Program-made: the position numbers and the translations under genes
Source of the DNA: CAZFER01 sp964517495
GTDB taxonomy: Bacteria; Hinthialibacterota; Hinthialibacteria; Hinthialibacterales; Hinthialibacteraceae
Length of the DNA stretch: 64,000 nucleotides
Direction of reading: 5' to 3'
NCBI GenBank assembly: GCA_964517495.1
Contig: CAZFER010000012.1
Span: forward strand, 47,128-111,127
Shown: positions 9,296 through 19,038 of the stretch, in pieces
Numbering within the stretch: position 1 is the first letter of the stretch
How the letters are laid out: every line of letters begins with the position of its first letter
The notes under the pieces: model-generated
Seen by the model: only the letters and a program-made list of their open reading frames with translations
The model's database searches: none
What the model was told of the DNA's origin: nothing

Positions 9296-12049
9296 TTATT
9301 TATCAAACCGTGATTTTCTTAATTTTTGAATATCGTATGGTGTAAATGTTCCACCAATTGGCAATTCCAACTCTTCCAGGGAAGAAGGATCAAAATTTCT
9401 TTCAAAATCTCCCTGGGTTGAGGTTATCACCATCTGCCAACGTTTTGGTTGAAATTTTAAATCGGGTAATGATTTCTCCCTGAGATGAATATGAAATAAA
9501 AATGGATTTATTTGTGATGGAACTTGAATGGATAAGTAATGCATGGCTGGTAATTGAAAATCAACATCATCAAAGGAAAGCGTGGAAGGTTCCATAAGAT
9601 AAATTTCGTGTTCCAAAGGTCCGTTCATTGGAAGACGGATGTAACCCAGCCCATATTTATCATGATAATAAAGGCATATGGATTCTTCTTTGCTCCCACT
9701 TGCCATAAAGTTTATCCTTCCTTCATGGTTTGTTCGGTATCCAATTTGTTTCATTCGATCAATCCAATTAGGCAATTCAACCGTTTTCGTGAGAAAAGCC
9801 TTCCGAAGCGGTGGAACTGAAACATTTTGAATCGGTTGACGGCGTTGATCAAAAAATTGCAAATTATATTCTCTAGGTTCTGTCATGACGATCTGTAGGT
9901 TACTAATATCTTCAATGGTATGTGTCATGAGGTACTGTGGACGGAATTTAAGGCCTCCGGTATGTTGCTCATTTAATATTGAGCCATAAATTTTTGTCTC
10001 CCCTTTGGGCACAACCTCAATTTCTTCCCAGCCTTCAGAATCTTTAATCAACGTATCAATATAAGGACGTAGATTTCCGGAATCTTCATGTTCGAATTTT
10101 ATGTAATAGTTACGGCAAGGCTTTTCTTCTACATCGAGGACAAGAAAACGAAAACGGGTTAATCCTTCAAAACGTATTTCTTTTCCTAAATCTGCCTGTA
10201 TATCAATGGGTTGCCTCCCACCATCATCCGGCATAATGGTTCCACTTGAAGAACGAATCATTAAATCCGCATTTAATTCCAGATTTTTTCTATAGGGTAT
10301 CATCAGGTTTCCATTCTCATCAGACGTTCCAAAACTTGCATGAGAACCTTGTTGTAACTGAACAGACATATTACGAATAGGACGTCCCTTAAAATCGGCA
10401 ATACGGCAAGTGAAATAGTTCATATCCTGAATAGTTGTTGTGAAACGGACAATTGTGGTTTTGTTGGCTTCGACCTGAAAAGAATCGCTCGTTAATTGTG
10501 TTCCCACATTAGGAGCCGTTAGCCTGATACGATAAACACCCACAGGAACACGGGGAACGATAAATTTATCTTTAACAACTTTATCGCTTGCGATCAATTG
10601 TATTTTGCCATTGTTCTTTACGTTATCTTTGACGGGATCAACAATCACTGAATAATGATCATAATAAGTTGTATCAATTTCACCCTGTATGCGTCCTGTT
10701 GCGGGGAATTTCAATCTCACTTCATACCAATCATCCTGTTTAGGAACCGTAATGGATAATTGTTGAGGGGGGTATCCTATTTTTTCCATTTCAGATCGCT
10801 CCGTTCGTTGCAAAGCGATAAGGGCGCATTTATACCTTCCCGGAATCATATTAACGGAAATGGAATTATTATTCACAGCGTTTTGAAAATCTCCATGAAA
10901 ATATTTGTATTTTTCAGGCAAACCCATACTTAATGCTGAATCCATTTGCCCATTTATTTGTTTGGGTTGCATCGAAAAAGAGAGTTCACTGGAAGACCAA
11001 TTGTTGTCCAAAATCAATCGCACGGGTGTCAATTGAATATGGCAGAGACGAATCGCATGATAATATGTCTCCGGCTTAAAAATGGTCTTTTCGTTACGGC
11101 ATTCAAGGAGCTGATAAGAATCAAGAGGAACGAATAATTCACCTGGTTTTGTTACAAATTCATAATTTTCGAAAGGTAATCCCGTAAAACGAAACGAATT
11201 TTCCCCATCATGCATTTCGCTGGTGAATAATTCATTTGTTCTTAAAGAACGCAGTTGGGGGGGGGCCAACGGTTCATAGCCTTCTTTTGATTGATTGGCT
11301 CGAAATTCAATATCGAGAGTGATGCCTGTGGAATATTTAAATGTTATTTCAGAAGGGATATTGTTATTTTCAATCTGATTTTCTTGATTGGGCGGGTAAA
11401 AAGCTCCATATGATGCTGAAGCAATTGAATTCAAGGAACCTATATGAATGGATGTTTTATAAATTTTTTCATCAGAAGTTGTAGATAAAATAATCTTACT
11501 TTCTAGCGGTAAAGGTAACACAGAATCACTAAAAGGTGGATATTTATATGAATGTCTCCATTTCTGAATTAATTTTATATTTTCTTCTTCAGGTAATTCA
11601 GTAAAACGATATTGGATATTAGCTAGAGGTGGACATTCTAAAAATATTTCTTTGTTACCCAAAGTTGAAATGTCAAAGATTGAATAAATTAATGCTGGTT
11701 CATTCTTAAAAAAAACTTTAAGAAAATAGCCTTTTTGCATATCATCAAATTTCAGTCTCCAACTCCTACTTGGGGGATTCAGTAAACGTTTTTCCTGTTT
11801 ATCTATCTGATAGGCCGTTGCCAAAGGGGCTTTATAGTTCTTTCTTGTTAATTGAATGAACCGAATATTGCCACTTATATCAACAAAATTATTCTCATCT
11901 ATACTTCCTCGTGTCAATCTGTCCATTTCATTTGGAGTTTTTTCCAATTCATCTAGCTCATATCCATTAGGAATTCCTGCCAAATAAATCAGTGAAATTG
12001 TAAGCAAAACCACAAAAAGAGCGATTCCAAAATTGAAGATATTTCTCAT
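9296..12049 (-). CDS. Large membrane-anchored protein with carboxypeptidase-regulatory-like segments
   Basis: A 917-residue protein with one N-terminal hydrophobic segment (IFNFGIALFVVLLTISLIYLAGI), so it is anchored or exported. I do not recognise a named family over its whole length. Several stretches have the look of carboxypeptidase-regulatory/Ig-like beta domains, for example VGVYRIRLTAPNVG near the middle, FTCRIADFKGRPIRNMSVQL and NLQFFDQRRQPIQNVSV. No catalytic motif was found. A GTG start twelve bases upstream (12061) is in frame, but AGGGGA lies directly against it; ATG 12049 has the same motif at better spacing. The gene is convergent with the S41 peptidase and more AT-rich than the housekeeping genes. 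Function unknown. Confidence 0.7.
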   Translation of the reverse strand: MRNIFNFGIALFVVLLTISLIYLAGIPNGYELDELEKTPNEMDRLTRGSIDENNFVDISGNIRFIQLTRKNYKAPLATAYQIDKQEKRLLNPPSRSWRLKFDDMQKGYFLKVFFKNEPALIYSIFDISTLGNKEIFLECPPLANIQYRFTELPEEENIKLIQKWRHSYKYPPFSDSVLPLPLESKIILSTTSDEKIYKTSIHIGSLNSIASASYGAFYPPNQENQIENNNIPSEITFKYSTGITLDIEFRANQSKEGYEPLAPPQLRSLRTNELFTSEMHDGENSFRFTGLPFENYEFVTKPGELFVPLDSYQLLECRNEKTIFKPETYYHAIRLCHIQLTPVRLILDNNWSSSELSFSMQPKQINGQMDSALSMGLPEKYKYFHGDFQNAVNNNSISVNMIPGRYKCALIALQRTERSEMEKIGYPPQQLSITVPKQDDWYEVRLKFPATGRIQGEIDTTYYDHYSVIVDPVKDNVKNNGKIQLIASDKVVKDKFIVPRVPVGVYRIRLTAPNVGTQLTSDSFQVEANKTTIVRFTTTIQDMNYFTCRIADFKGRPIRNMSVQLQQGSHASFGTSDENGNLMIPYRKNLELNADLMIRSSSGTIMPDDGGRQPIDIQADLGKEIRFEGLTRFRFLVLDVEEKPCRNYYIKFEHEDSGNLRPYIDTLIKDSEGWEEIEVVPKGETKIYGSILNEQHTGGLKFRPQYLMTHTIEDISNLQIVMTEPREYNLQFFDQRRQPIQNVSVPPLRKAFLTKTVELPNWIDRMKQIGYRTNHEGRINFMASGSKEESICLYYHDKYGLGYIRLPMNGPLEHEIYLMEPSTLSFDDVDFQLPAMHYLSIQVPSQINPFLFHIHLREKSLPDLKFQPKRWQMVITSTQGDFERNFDPSSLEELELPIGGTFTPYDIQKLRKSRFDK

Positions 12050-12382
12050 TATAACACTCACTCCCCTAGAATGAATTCTTTATATTTAGTAAAGTAAATT
12101 TTACATAACATGTGTTCCTTTGTTCGAACAAAAAAACGAGCTAAATAAGCTGGAGATTTACCGTCTTGTTTTCCTTCAGAATAAGGCGCTCAACTATAAT
12201 TTACTAGTTTATCTTACCAGTTTTTTTGTAATCATAATACAATTCGAATAGTGTTTTATAATCAAATATGTTATCATATCGTTTCTCATTTTAGAATTGA
12301 AAGTTTTTACGAAAATTAAAAGAACAACCATAAACTGAGTCATATTCGTTTAACTCAAATCTCAATTTGATGTTCATGCAGG
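12050..12382. other. AT-rich intergenic stretch, no feature seen
   Basis: These 333 bases separate two minus-strand genes. They are AT-rich with poly-T/poly-A runs and stop codons in all frames. I see no convincing gene, hairpin terminator or repeat. It presumably holds the promoter of the 917-residue gene. Confidence 0.5.
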
Positions 12383-13294
12383 TTATTCTTGAAGTTTTAC
12401 CCAAATTTCCTCATTATACCAATACTCAGCACCATTATGTATATAAAATACATCTGTTTCGCAGTCTCCTCCTATAGTCAAAATGTACTGAAGTAATGTT
12501 TGCACCTCTATATTTTTGTCAATAAATTCACCCCATTTCTCATTAATGCTTGATGTCCAATAAGGTGTACCTACTAACATAAATTTAATATCTTCTCCTT
12601 CAGATGCAGCACTAAGAAATTGGTTATTCAATACTCCAGAGCTTGCAGTACGATCATTTTTAGCATCTTGAATGTCAACAACCAAATCTAATGAATACCA
12701 ACCCTCGCTCAAAAAGGTCGCTCCCATAGTTATCAATACAACCTGTGTCCCAACTCCTGGAATTACAAATAAAACAGCTTCCGCTTCTATACTCAATATC
12801 ACATATAAAGCATAAGTTCCTAAATCTTGTCTAGCCCTTATCAATTCTGTTGTTTTTGAATTAAAATTCACCATTTCTTGTCCATAGGAATTATATGCAG
12901 ATACGAGTTCATCATACTCCATGCCACGATTTTTAAAAATAGGAGGTGGAGAAATTACTTCACTTCTCCATGCTGCAAAACCACCAGGATAATTAACCTG
13001 TAACTCGGTCTCAATCATCCCTATAAATTGCTGGAGTAAAGTATTTGCTTCTGCAACCAGATCATTTACTGAAGTTATACTTGCTTGTTCAAAGAATTCC
13101 TTCTGCAAATAACTGTCTGCTTTTATTTCGCAACTACCAGCCTCCTGAATAATTCCAGCAACTTGATCTTCATCAAAATTGTACATTTGTGTCGTCATAA
13201 TAGTACTAGCATATGCAATTAACACAGAAATCACAATAAAGAAAAGAAAAACAAAAAAAGATTTTAAATTATGATCCTTTCTGATACTTTTCAT
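12383..13294 (-). CDS. Hypothetical membrane-anchored protein
   Basis: A 303-residue protein I do not recognise. It has an N-terminal hydrophobic helix (FFVFLFFIVISVLIAYAS, about residues 13-30), a predicted extracytoplasmic helical region with QVAGIIQEAGSCEIKADS, and a second hydrophobic stretch around residues 162-200 (YALYVILSIEAEAVLFVIPGVG). The C-terminal 100 residues are mixed charged and end with WYNEEIWVKLQE. The start ATG has AAGGA nine bases upstream. Base composition is markedly more AT-rich than in neighbouring core genes, consistent with recent acquisition or weak selection. No partner gene is obvious; the 917-residue gene downstream is on the same strand 333 bases away. Confidence 0.6.
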   Translation of the reverse strand: MKSIRKDHNLKSFFVFLFFIVISVLIAYASTIMTTQMYNFDEDQVAGIIQEAGSCEIKADSYLQKEFFEQASITSVNDLVAEANTLLQQFIGMIETELQVNYPGGFAAWRSEVISPPPIFKNRGMEYDELVSAYNSYGQEMVNFNSKTTELIRARQDLGTYALYVILSIEAEAVLFVIPGVGTQVVLITMGATFLSEGWYSLDLVVDIQDAKNDRTASSGVLNNQFLSAASEGEDIKFMLVGTPYWTSSINEKWGEFIDKNIEVQTLLQYILTIGGDCETDVFYIHNGAEYWYNEEIWVKLQE

Positions 13295-14149
13295 GATTTA
13301 TTTTCCTTTCTGATCTATCTATTAACGTCTTTTTGTTGAAAAATATTTTTAAACAATGAACAAGCATCCGCACCACCTGTTCAAAACAAACCGGTGGTTT
13401 TACAAATTCTAAGGCAGGCTTCCAGGCAAGTAATAAAATATAAAATTAAAAGAATTCCCAATGATCCTGATCCCCGTGTGAATTCCCACACCGTTCACGA
13501 TTGAGTAATCGGATCACTGTCACATTATTTAAAAGATTATTGTAATATACGAAGCATGTCAAGCGAAATTTTTTTTAAATAAAGTTACGATCTTATAATA
13601 CATTTTGCAATCAAGTAACTCGTATTTCTTTATTTACGGATTTTCAATCCATTCATTTCTTTATAGCAAAAAATTTTCGCATCTCTTGAATTCACCGATC
13701 TCCTCCATGCATCTTCCATTTCAGCACATCATGCAGGAACAAGTAACCATAAGCACCCTAAGTGCAATGAAAGCAAATAGATAGAGCGATTTCACCCTAT
13801 TTTGGGTATGATACGTCACCTTTCATTCTAAATTGCTGAAAATCATTTATAATCCAGAAGTTGTATCTTTTTAAATTTGGTTTATATTAATATTGATATG
13901 AGGTGAGATTATCATGGTATTTAAAGCGGATTTAGGGTTATATATACGTAGACGATGAACAGGCTCAGCGTATATCATAAAAGTCTATCCAATCATGGAC
14001 GAACTGGATAATGTGGGATGAACTTTGGCTCCATAAACGAAGAGCGAATCCGGAAGATACGAAGCATTTTGGAAACAAAATTCGCTACACCCATGTCTGC
14101 AGACGAAGTCAAAAAACTTCTTCCCGGTATGCTAGTGAGGAGAACGGGT
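13295..14149. other. Long AT-rich intergenic region ahead of the flagellar block
   Basis: There are 855 bases without a supported gene. The only hints are a weak promoter-like pair (TTGTAT 13861-13866, TATATT 13883-13888, spacing 16) and a 14-codon frame at 13914-13958 behind AGGTGAG, too short to call. The plus-strand frame of flbD is open from an ATG at 14018, so the last 130 bases could be coding if the longer start is used. No tRNA, IS or repeat was seen. Confidence 0.45.
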
Positions 14150-14341
14150 GTGATTAACCTGACCAAACTCAATGATACCCCCTTTGTGCTCAACGCCGAA
14201 CTCATTGAGACGGTGGAAGCCACCCCGGATACGGTTATCACCCTGGTGAATGGGCGGAAATACATCGCCAAAGAACCGGTGGACGAAGTGCGCCGCCGGT
14301 GTGTGGATTACAAACGGGAAATTCACAGTAACACTACGTGA
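14150..14341 (+). CDS. flbD: FlbD family flagellar protein
   Basis: A 63-residue protein matching the small FlbD family (MINLTKLNDTPFVLNAELIETVEATPDTVITLVNGRKY...). FlbD is encoded next to motA/motB or flgE in many bacteria; its role in flagellar assembly is poorly defined. The start is a GTG at 14150, chosen because AGGAGA (14138-14143) lies 6 bases upstream and because homologues begin exactly at this methionine. The frame continues upstream to ATG 14018, which would add 44 residues (MNFGSINEERIRKIRSI...) with no Shine-Dalgarno and no family similarity. motA follows 30 bases downstream, forming the start of a flagellar operon. Confidence 0.78.
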   Translation: MINLTKLNDTPFVLNAELIETVEATPDTVITLVNGRKYIAKEPVDEVRRRCVDYKREIHSNTT

Positions 14342-14371
14342 CGGAGATTATACGCTGTGGGAGGTTAACGC

Positions 14372-15136
14372 GTGGATTCTTCAACAGTTGTCGGTCTGGT
14401 TTTGGCAGTCGGTCTGGTGCTTTCTGCAATCCTCATGGGAGGAAGCCTCACGGTATTTATTGATATTCCCTCCATGATTCTCGTCGTTGGGGGTACCTTT
14501 GCGGTCACCCTGGTTAATTTTCCCCTTAAAACCATGACCCAATTCTTTTCCGTCATTAAAAATGCCTTCTTCTATAAGGAACTCTCCCCCCTAGATACGG
14601 TCAGTACGCTGGTCAGTTTTGCCGAACGCGCTCGCCGCGAAGGGATTCTCGCCCTGGAAGGTTCAATGGATGAAATCGAGGATGATTTTATTCGAACCGG
14701 CCTCCGGCTCGCGGTTGATGGTGTGGAACCGGAATTGATCAAGGATATTCTGCAGACGGAATTGGCTTTCATCGAGGATCGCCATCGCAATGGGCAAGGG
14801 ATTCTAACCTACATGGGCTCGGCATCCCCCGCCCTTGGAATGATTGGAACTCTGGTGGGATTGGTTAAAATGCTTCAGAGTCTGAATGATCCAAGCGCCA
14901 TTGGACCTGCGATGGCCATTGCGCTCTTAACTACACTGTATGGAGCACTGATGGCCAATTTGGCATGGATTCCACTTGCTGGTAAGCTTAAATCAAGAAC
15001 ACAAGATGAAATCTTGTTAAAAGAGGTTGCCATCGAAGGTGTTATGTCAATCCAATCGGGTGATAACCCACGCATTCTTGAACAAAAGCTTCTCGCCTTC
15101 CTGGCCCCAAATATTCGTCCGCCACGTGAAGATTAA
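14372..15136 (+). CDS. motA: Flagellar motor stator protein MotA
   Basis: A 254-residue inner-membrane protein with four hydrophobic helices (about residues 5-22, 30-48, 145-170, 183-205) and the large cytoplasmic loop between the second and third. The conserved proline-containing segment SASPALGMIGTLVGLV marks the third helix. The loop contains the charged residues that touch FliG in characterised MotA. MotA and MotB form the ion-driven 5:2 stator. The GTG start at 14372 has GGGAGG 8 bases upstream. It is followed by two motB-like genes, so this single MotA would have two alternative partners. Confidence 0.93.
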   Translation: MDSSTVVGLVLAVGLVLSAILMGGSLTVFIDIPSMILVVGGTFAVTLVNFPLKTMTQFFSVIKNAFFYKELSPLDTVSTLVSFAERARREGILALEGSMDEIEDDFIRTGLRLAVDGVEPELIKDILQTELAFIEDRHRNGQGILTYMGSASPALGMIGTLVGLVKMLQSLNDPSAIGPAMAIALLTTLYGALMANLAWIPLAGKLKSRTQDEILLKEVAIEGVMSIQSGDNPRILEQKLLAFLAPNIRPPRED

Positions 15137-15170
15137 AAAGAATGCTGGAAGCATGAGAGGATAACAAACC

Positions 15171-15998
15171 ATGCCTCGCAAAGAAGAGAAAAAAGCTGGA
15201 GCACCGGAATGGATGTGCACCTTTTCGGATATGATGTCTTTGCTGCTTTGTTTCTTCGTGCTTCTCTTTTCACTCTCAACAATTGAGAAGAAGAAACTAA
15301 TTCAAGCAGAAGGCTCTCTCCGAAAAGCGTTTGGAGGTCTTCCTGCACCTTATATCACAGAGACCATTCCTGATAAAAAGGAAAAGCCGGAAATATCCAA
15401 GCCATCTCAACCCCGGCGCGAAAAGTCCTTTGCAAAAGATGAATTGCGTCAAGAAGAAGAACGCAAGGTTAAATCCCGCAATCTGCAGGAAGTGATTGAG
15501 GTGACGGGAACAGAGCAAGGGATTACATTCCGCTTGTCAGGTGATTTAACCTTTGAACAAGGCAGTGCGGAATTGACCTCCATGGGGATTTTGGCTTTGC
15601 TTTATATTATTGATGAATTGAATCAATTCCCAAAAAATCCAATCAGAATCAGTGGACATTCCGATGCAACCAAAAACGAGGATGAACCCTATAGAAATTG
15701 GACCCTTTCCGCAAAACGGGCTTATAATGTGATGAAGTTTATGACTGATGTGGGCAACAAATGGGGACAAGTTGCCTCCCAACGCATTACCTATGAATCA
15801 TTTGGTGAATATAAACCCATCGCCAGCAACGAAACAGAAATTGGCCGTAAATTAAACCGACGCGTTGATATAACCCTTACTCAGACCGATGCAGGCGATG
15901 GTACTTTTTATACCGATCAATGGTTAAAGAATCCCAGAACACCCATTATTGATCCAAGTTTCTTTACCCAACAACAAGGAGTGAATAATGCCGGGTAA
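15171..15998 (+). CDS. motB: MotB-like stator protein, copy 1
   Basis: A 275-residue protein with a short charged N-terminus and one transmembrane helix (TFSDMMSLLLCFFVLLFSLS) carrying the ion-binding Asp (D20). A basic linker follows, then an OmpA/MotB peptidoglycan-binding domain (about 115-255, with ISGHSDATKNED and NRRVDITLT). The helix plus OmpA arrangement is diagnostic of MotB. The gene begins 34 bases after motA and overlaps the next motB by 11 bases. Codon choice in the near-identical transmembrane segments of the two copies has diverged widely, so the duplication is old and both copies are under selection. Confidence 0.9.
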   Translation: MPRKEEKKAGAPEWMCTFSDMMSLLLCFFVLLFSLSTIEKKKLIQAEGSLRKAFGGLPAPYITETIPDKKEKPEISKPSQPRREKSFAKDELRQEEERKVKSRNLQEVIEVTGTEQGITFRLSGDLTFEQGSAELTSMGILALLYIIDELNQFPKNPIRISGHSDATKNEDEPYRNWTLSAKRAYNVMKFMTDVGNKWGQVASQRITYESFGEYKPIASNETEIGRKLNRRVDITLTQTDAGDGTFYTDQWLKNPRTPIIDPSFFTQQQGVNNAG

Positions 15999-16821
15999 AA
16001 AAAAGGAAGAAGAAGGTGGAGGTGGCGCCCCAGAGTGGATGTGTACATTTTCGGATATGATGTCACTTCTTCTCTGTTTCTTTGTTCTGCTTTTTTCGCT
16101 GTCCACCATCGAAAAAGTAAAATTCGTTCAAGCGATCGGCTCGATCCAGGGGGCATTGGGGCGTATTCCGAATATGTTCAATACTTCCTATACCAAGCCC
16201 CTGTCCATCCAGCCTCAAAAAGTCAAACCCGTTCAGCGAAATCGAACCATCGAACGGGCCAAGGAAGCGATCGCCAAAAAAGCCCGATCCAAACTGGTTG
16301 CCGATGAGCGGTCCAAAGAGATCATTGTGGAGGGTGTTCGAGAAGGCATTCGTTTTTCTGTGGCCGGCCGGTTATTGTTCGAGCCAGGGGTGGCCATTAT
16401 CAAGCAGGATGCCAAGGATATTTTGATGAACATTGCAGAAATATTGAACGATTTTCCAACCCTCCATGTTCGTGTGGAAGGGCATACCAACGATATCCCC
16501 TTTAATTCTCCCTATATGGATAACTGGCGTTTGGCGGAGGCTCGTGCGTTTAATACCATGCTGTTTTTGAAAAACTATGGGAATGTGGATAAGGAATTGG
16601 AGAAAGGCGAATCCCGGTTAAGTTACATGTCATGCGGTCCCTACCGCCCCCGTTACCCTAACGATAGTGTTGAAAATCGAGCCTTGAACCGGCGAGTTGA
16701 AATTGTATTACTACAGGGTGGACAATCCGAAGTGATTACAGGCGTACTTGAAGGCAGTGAAGAGCAAAAAGAGATGGTGGATATAAACGAATTGGTACCT
16801 AACACTCAGGGATCAAATTAG
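15988..16821 (+). CDS. motB: MotB-like stator protein, copy 2
   Basis: A 277-residue paralogue of the preceding gene. The N-terminus is Gly/Lys/Glu-rich, the helix TFSDMMSLLLCFFVLLFSLS is the same with the ion-binding Asp at residue 23, and the OmpA/MotB domain lies at about 115-260 (VRVEGHTNDIPFNSP, NRRVEIVLL). Outside the helix the two proteins are only moderately similar. Its start overlaps the end of copy 1, so translational coupling is likely. With one motA, the two MotB proteins could make homodimeric or mixed stators, or one may serve a different condition; sequence cannot decide. Confidence 0.9.
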   Translation: MPGKKKEEEGGGGAPEWMCTFSDMMSLLLCFFVLLFSLSTIEKVKFVQAIGSIQGALGRIPNMFNTSYTKPLSIQPQKVKPVQRNRTIERAKEAIAKKARSKLVADERSKEIIVEGVREGIRFSVAGRLLFEPGVAIIKQDAKDILMNIAEILNDFPTLHVRVEGHTNDIPFNSPYMDNWRLAEARAFNTMLFLKNYGNVDKELEKGESRLSYMSCGPYRPRYPNDSVENRALNRRVEIVLLQGGQSEVITGVLEGSEEQKEMVDINELVPNTQGSN

Positions 16822-16851
16822 GCTGTTTTGTAATAAAGGGTAGAGGCTTAC

Positions 16852-18777
16852 TTGGATAACGTTATCTTTCAAAACAATTTAAGTGCGCTGCAATCCCGCT
16901 CACCTGACGCGGCGAAATGTATTTCCGGATGCTCATTGGATGGTTTTCAAGTCGAAGCATTCAAAACAAAATCCAATGCCGTATCGGCGCGGGTGGTGCC
17001 TGAAGGCTCTGATAAATCCATCTTATTGCATAGTGCATATGATCCCATTCGGGAAGCCATGCGCTGGGTGGAGAATGTTCCCATTACAGAAGCGACGAAT
17101 GCCATTGTATTGGGAACAGGATTAGGCTACCACCTATTGGCATTAATCAAGCGGCATCAAAAGAACTTACGTTATGTGGTTGTGATTGAGCGGGATCCGC
17201 GTATTTTCAGGCTGGCGATGATGACGCTGGATTTGCGGTCTGTTATTTCACATCCTGGCACCGTTTGGTTGATTAATGAATCCCCAGAAAATGTTCCCGA
17301 AACACTCGCCGATGCCCGGGCAGATATGATTCTGCATAACTGCAATATTATGCCCCATGATCCATCCATGCGATGTTATGGAGCATACTATAACCAGGTT
17401 CGCGAACATTTTCTCAAAGCGCTTACACGTGATGAAGTTAATCTTCGCACCAGTTTTGAAAGCCAGGGCCGCAACCAATTCAACATTTATATGAACATTC
17501 CCGCCATTTTTCATGGCCATGCGTTGAAGGATTGCGAAGGGATGTTAAATGGGTATCCTGGGGTGGTTGTGGCAGCAGGCCCATCATTGGATAAAAACAT
17601 TGATTGCTTGTCCGGGCTTGATGATCGTGCAGGATTATTCATTGTCGATACAGCTCAGATTTCGTTTAGGCGAAGGGGAATTCAACCGGGTGTTATTGTC
17701 ACGGCTGATCCCACGCCACTTAATTTCAGCCACTTTGAAGCGATTGATAATCTTGGCGATGCGTTTCTGGCTTTTCATCCTGAAGCCAATCGACAGATCA
17801 CTCAAAAGTATCTTCGCCACCCCTATCTGCTTCCCCTTTTTGACAAGGATTCAGCCTTGCTGGATTACCTCTTTGATGTGCAGAATATATATGGGCAAAT
17901 CCCGCGTGCTATGAATGTTGGGCATATTGCCTTTAATCTTGCCCGTCATATGGGGTGTTCGCCAATCATTCTGGTTGGCTTTGATTATGCCTTTCCAAGA
18001 GGGGGGGGCGCCACCCACGCGATGGATGCCGCTCTGTCCCGCCGGGTAGAAAAAATGCTTGAGGATGGAACAGTCGTTATCGGCGGAAAAGAGGGGAAAA
18101 CCATTGAAGAATCAGGCACCATGGCTTTAGTTCCAGGGTATTATGGCGATCAGGTGCCAACCACGGTTCCCTTTCAGCAATATATTCAAGCGATTGAAAA
18201 AACCATTGCTGAATGTGACATCGATATCATTGACGCCACAGAAGGAGGAGCCTATTTTCAAGGCTCCATTCGTATGCCCCTAAAAGAGGCATTACAAAAA
18301 AGCCTCGATAAGAGAGGTGTTGGTGAATTATTCAATGCCTATCGGCGCCAATCCCGTACAGGGGATTTTGACTCGGTTATAAAAAAGTTGAATGAGGGAC
18401 TCGAGGTGCTAAAAAATGGCCGTGATTCATGTGCCCAAATGAAACGTATGTTAAATGAATGGGGAGAGTTAATTGACAAGGGTGATATATCCTCCTCAGA
18501 AGCCAAGGAGCGCTGGAACGCATTTGATAAAGTATGGTTGGATATGGTAGGTGATCCCCGTTTTGAAGGCTTTATGGGGACAACCGTTCAGCCGCTTTAT
18601 TTCCGCCGCCAAAAGTCTATCCGTCCCCAGGATGATTCCCCCCGGGCGTTTCTCGCCTGCATGAAAACGAAATATGATGGCATTATCACCGATATGGATT
18701 CGCTTCTTGAAAACTTCCTGCACTGCATTGAACTATCCATCATGTCCCTAAAAGCCGTGGAAGGAAAATCTTTATAA
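16852..18777 (+). CDS. DUF115 motility accessory factor (flagellin glycosylation)
   Basis: A 641-residue protein with a central DUF115/MAF_flag10 domain (about residues 225-400), recognisable from PGVVVAAGPSLDKNID, VDTAQISFRRRGIQPG and VTADPTPLNFSH. An N-terminal MAF-associated domain (residues about 50-180) contains IVLGTGLGYHL. MAF proteins transfer nonulosonic acids such as pseudaminic acid to flagellin. The start is TTG at 16852 with AGAGG 7 bases before it. It closes the flagellar gene block, though no flagellin or nonulosonic-acid biosynthesis gene is in the window. A C-terminal helical region (about 500-640) has no assigned function. Confidence 0.82.
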   Translation: MDNVIFQNNLSALQSRSPDAAKCISGCSLDGFQVEAFKTKSNAVSARVVPEGSDKSILLHSAYDPIREAMRWVENVPITEATNAIVLGTGLGYHLLALIKRHQKNLRYVVVIERDPRIFRLAMMTLDLRSVISHPGTVWLINESPENVPETLADARADMILHNCNIMPHDPSMRCYGAYYNQVREHFLKALTRDEVNLRTSFESQGRNQFNIYMNIPAIFHGHALKDCEGMLNGYPGVVVAAGPSLDKNIDCLSGLDDRAGLFIVDTAQISFRRRGIQPGVIVTADPTPLNFSHFEAIDNLGDAFLAFHPEANRQITQKYLRHPYLLPLFDKDSALLDYLFDVQNIYGQIPRAMNVGHIAFNLARHMGCSPIILVGFDYAFPRGGGATHAMDAALSRRVEKMLEDGTVVIGGKEGKTIEESGTMALVPGYYGDQVPTTVPFQQYIQAIEKTIAECDIDIIDATEGGAYFQGSIRMPLKEALQKSLDKRGVGELFNAYRRQSRTGDFDSVIKKLNEGLEVLKNGRDSCAQMKRMLNEWGELIDKGDISSSEAKERWNAFDKVWLDMVGDPRFEGFMGTTVQPLYFRRQKSIRPQDDSPRAFLACMKTKYDGIITDMDSLLENFLHCIELSIMSLKAVEGKSL

Positions 18778-19016
18778 TCTTTGTTTAAGGTATTGTTTGA
18801 AATTGGTATAACATCAGATTCAAACCTGTATTGAAATAGGCTCTTGTTTGTGTAAACGGTTTGTAACCGTAAGATCAATATGAACCTGCTTATCGAACTT
18901 GTTGAGTATGCTAATCAAGCGGTCAATGCTAAAACGTTTAAGGTCCGGTTTTCGAATCCGAACAAAATCGCTCTGATCCAAGATATTGTTCTTTTAGTAG
19001 TTCTCCTCATATGAAT

Positions 19017-19038
19017 ATGATGGTATATTTACCATCAT
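19017..19038. promoter_or_regulatory. Perfect 9-4-9 inverted repeat upstream of the Ni/Co ECF operon
   Basis: ATGATGGTA (19017-19025), spacer TATT and TACCATCAT (19030-19038) form a perfect inverted repeat about 115 bases before the importer's start codon. The rest of the 375-base gap (18778-19152) holds nothing else I can name, and I could not recognise a cobalamin or NiCo riboswitch. Symmetry, length and position fit a dimeric repressor site, and a metalloregulator is the obvious guess. The motif is not the E. coli NikR, Fur or Zur consensus. Confidence 0.45.
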
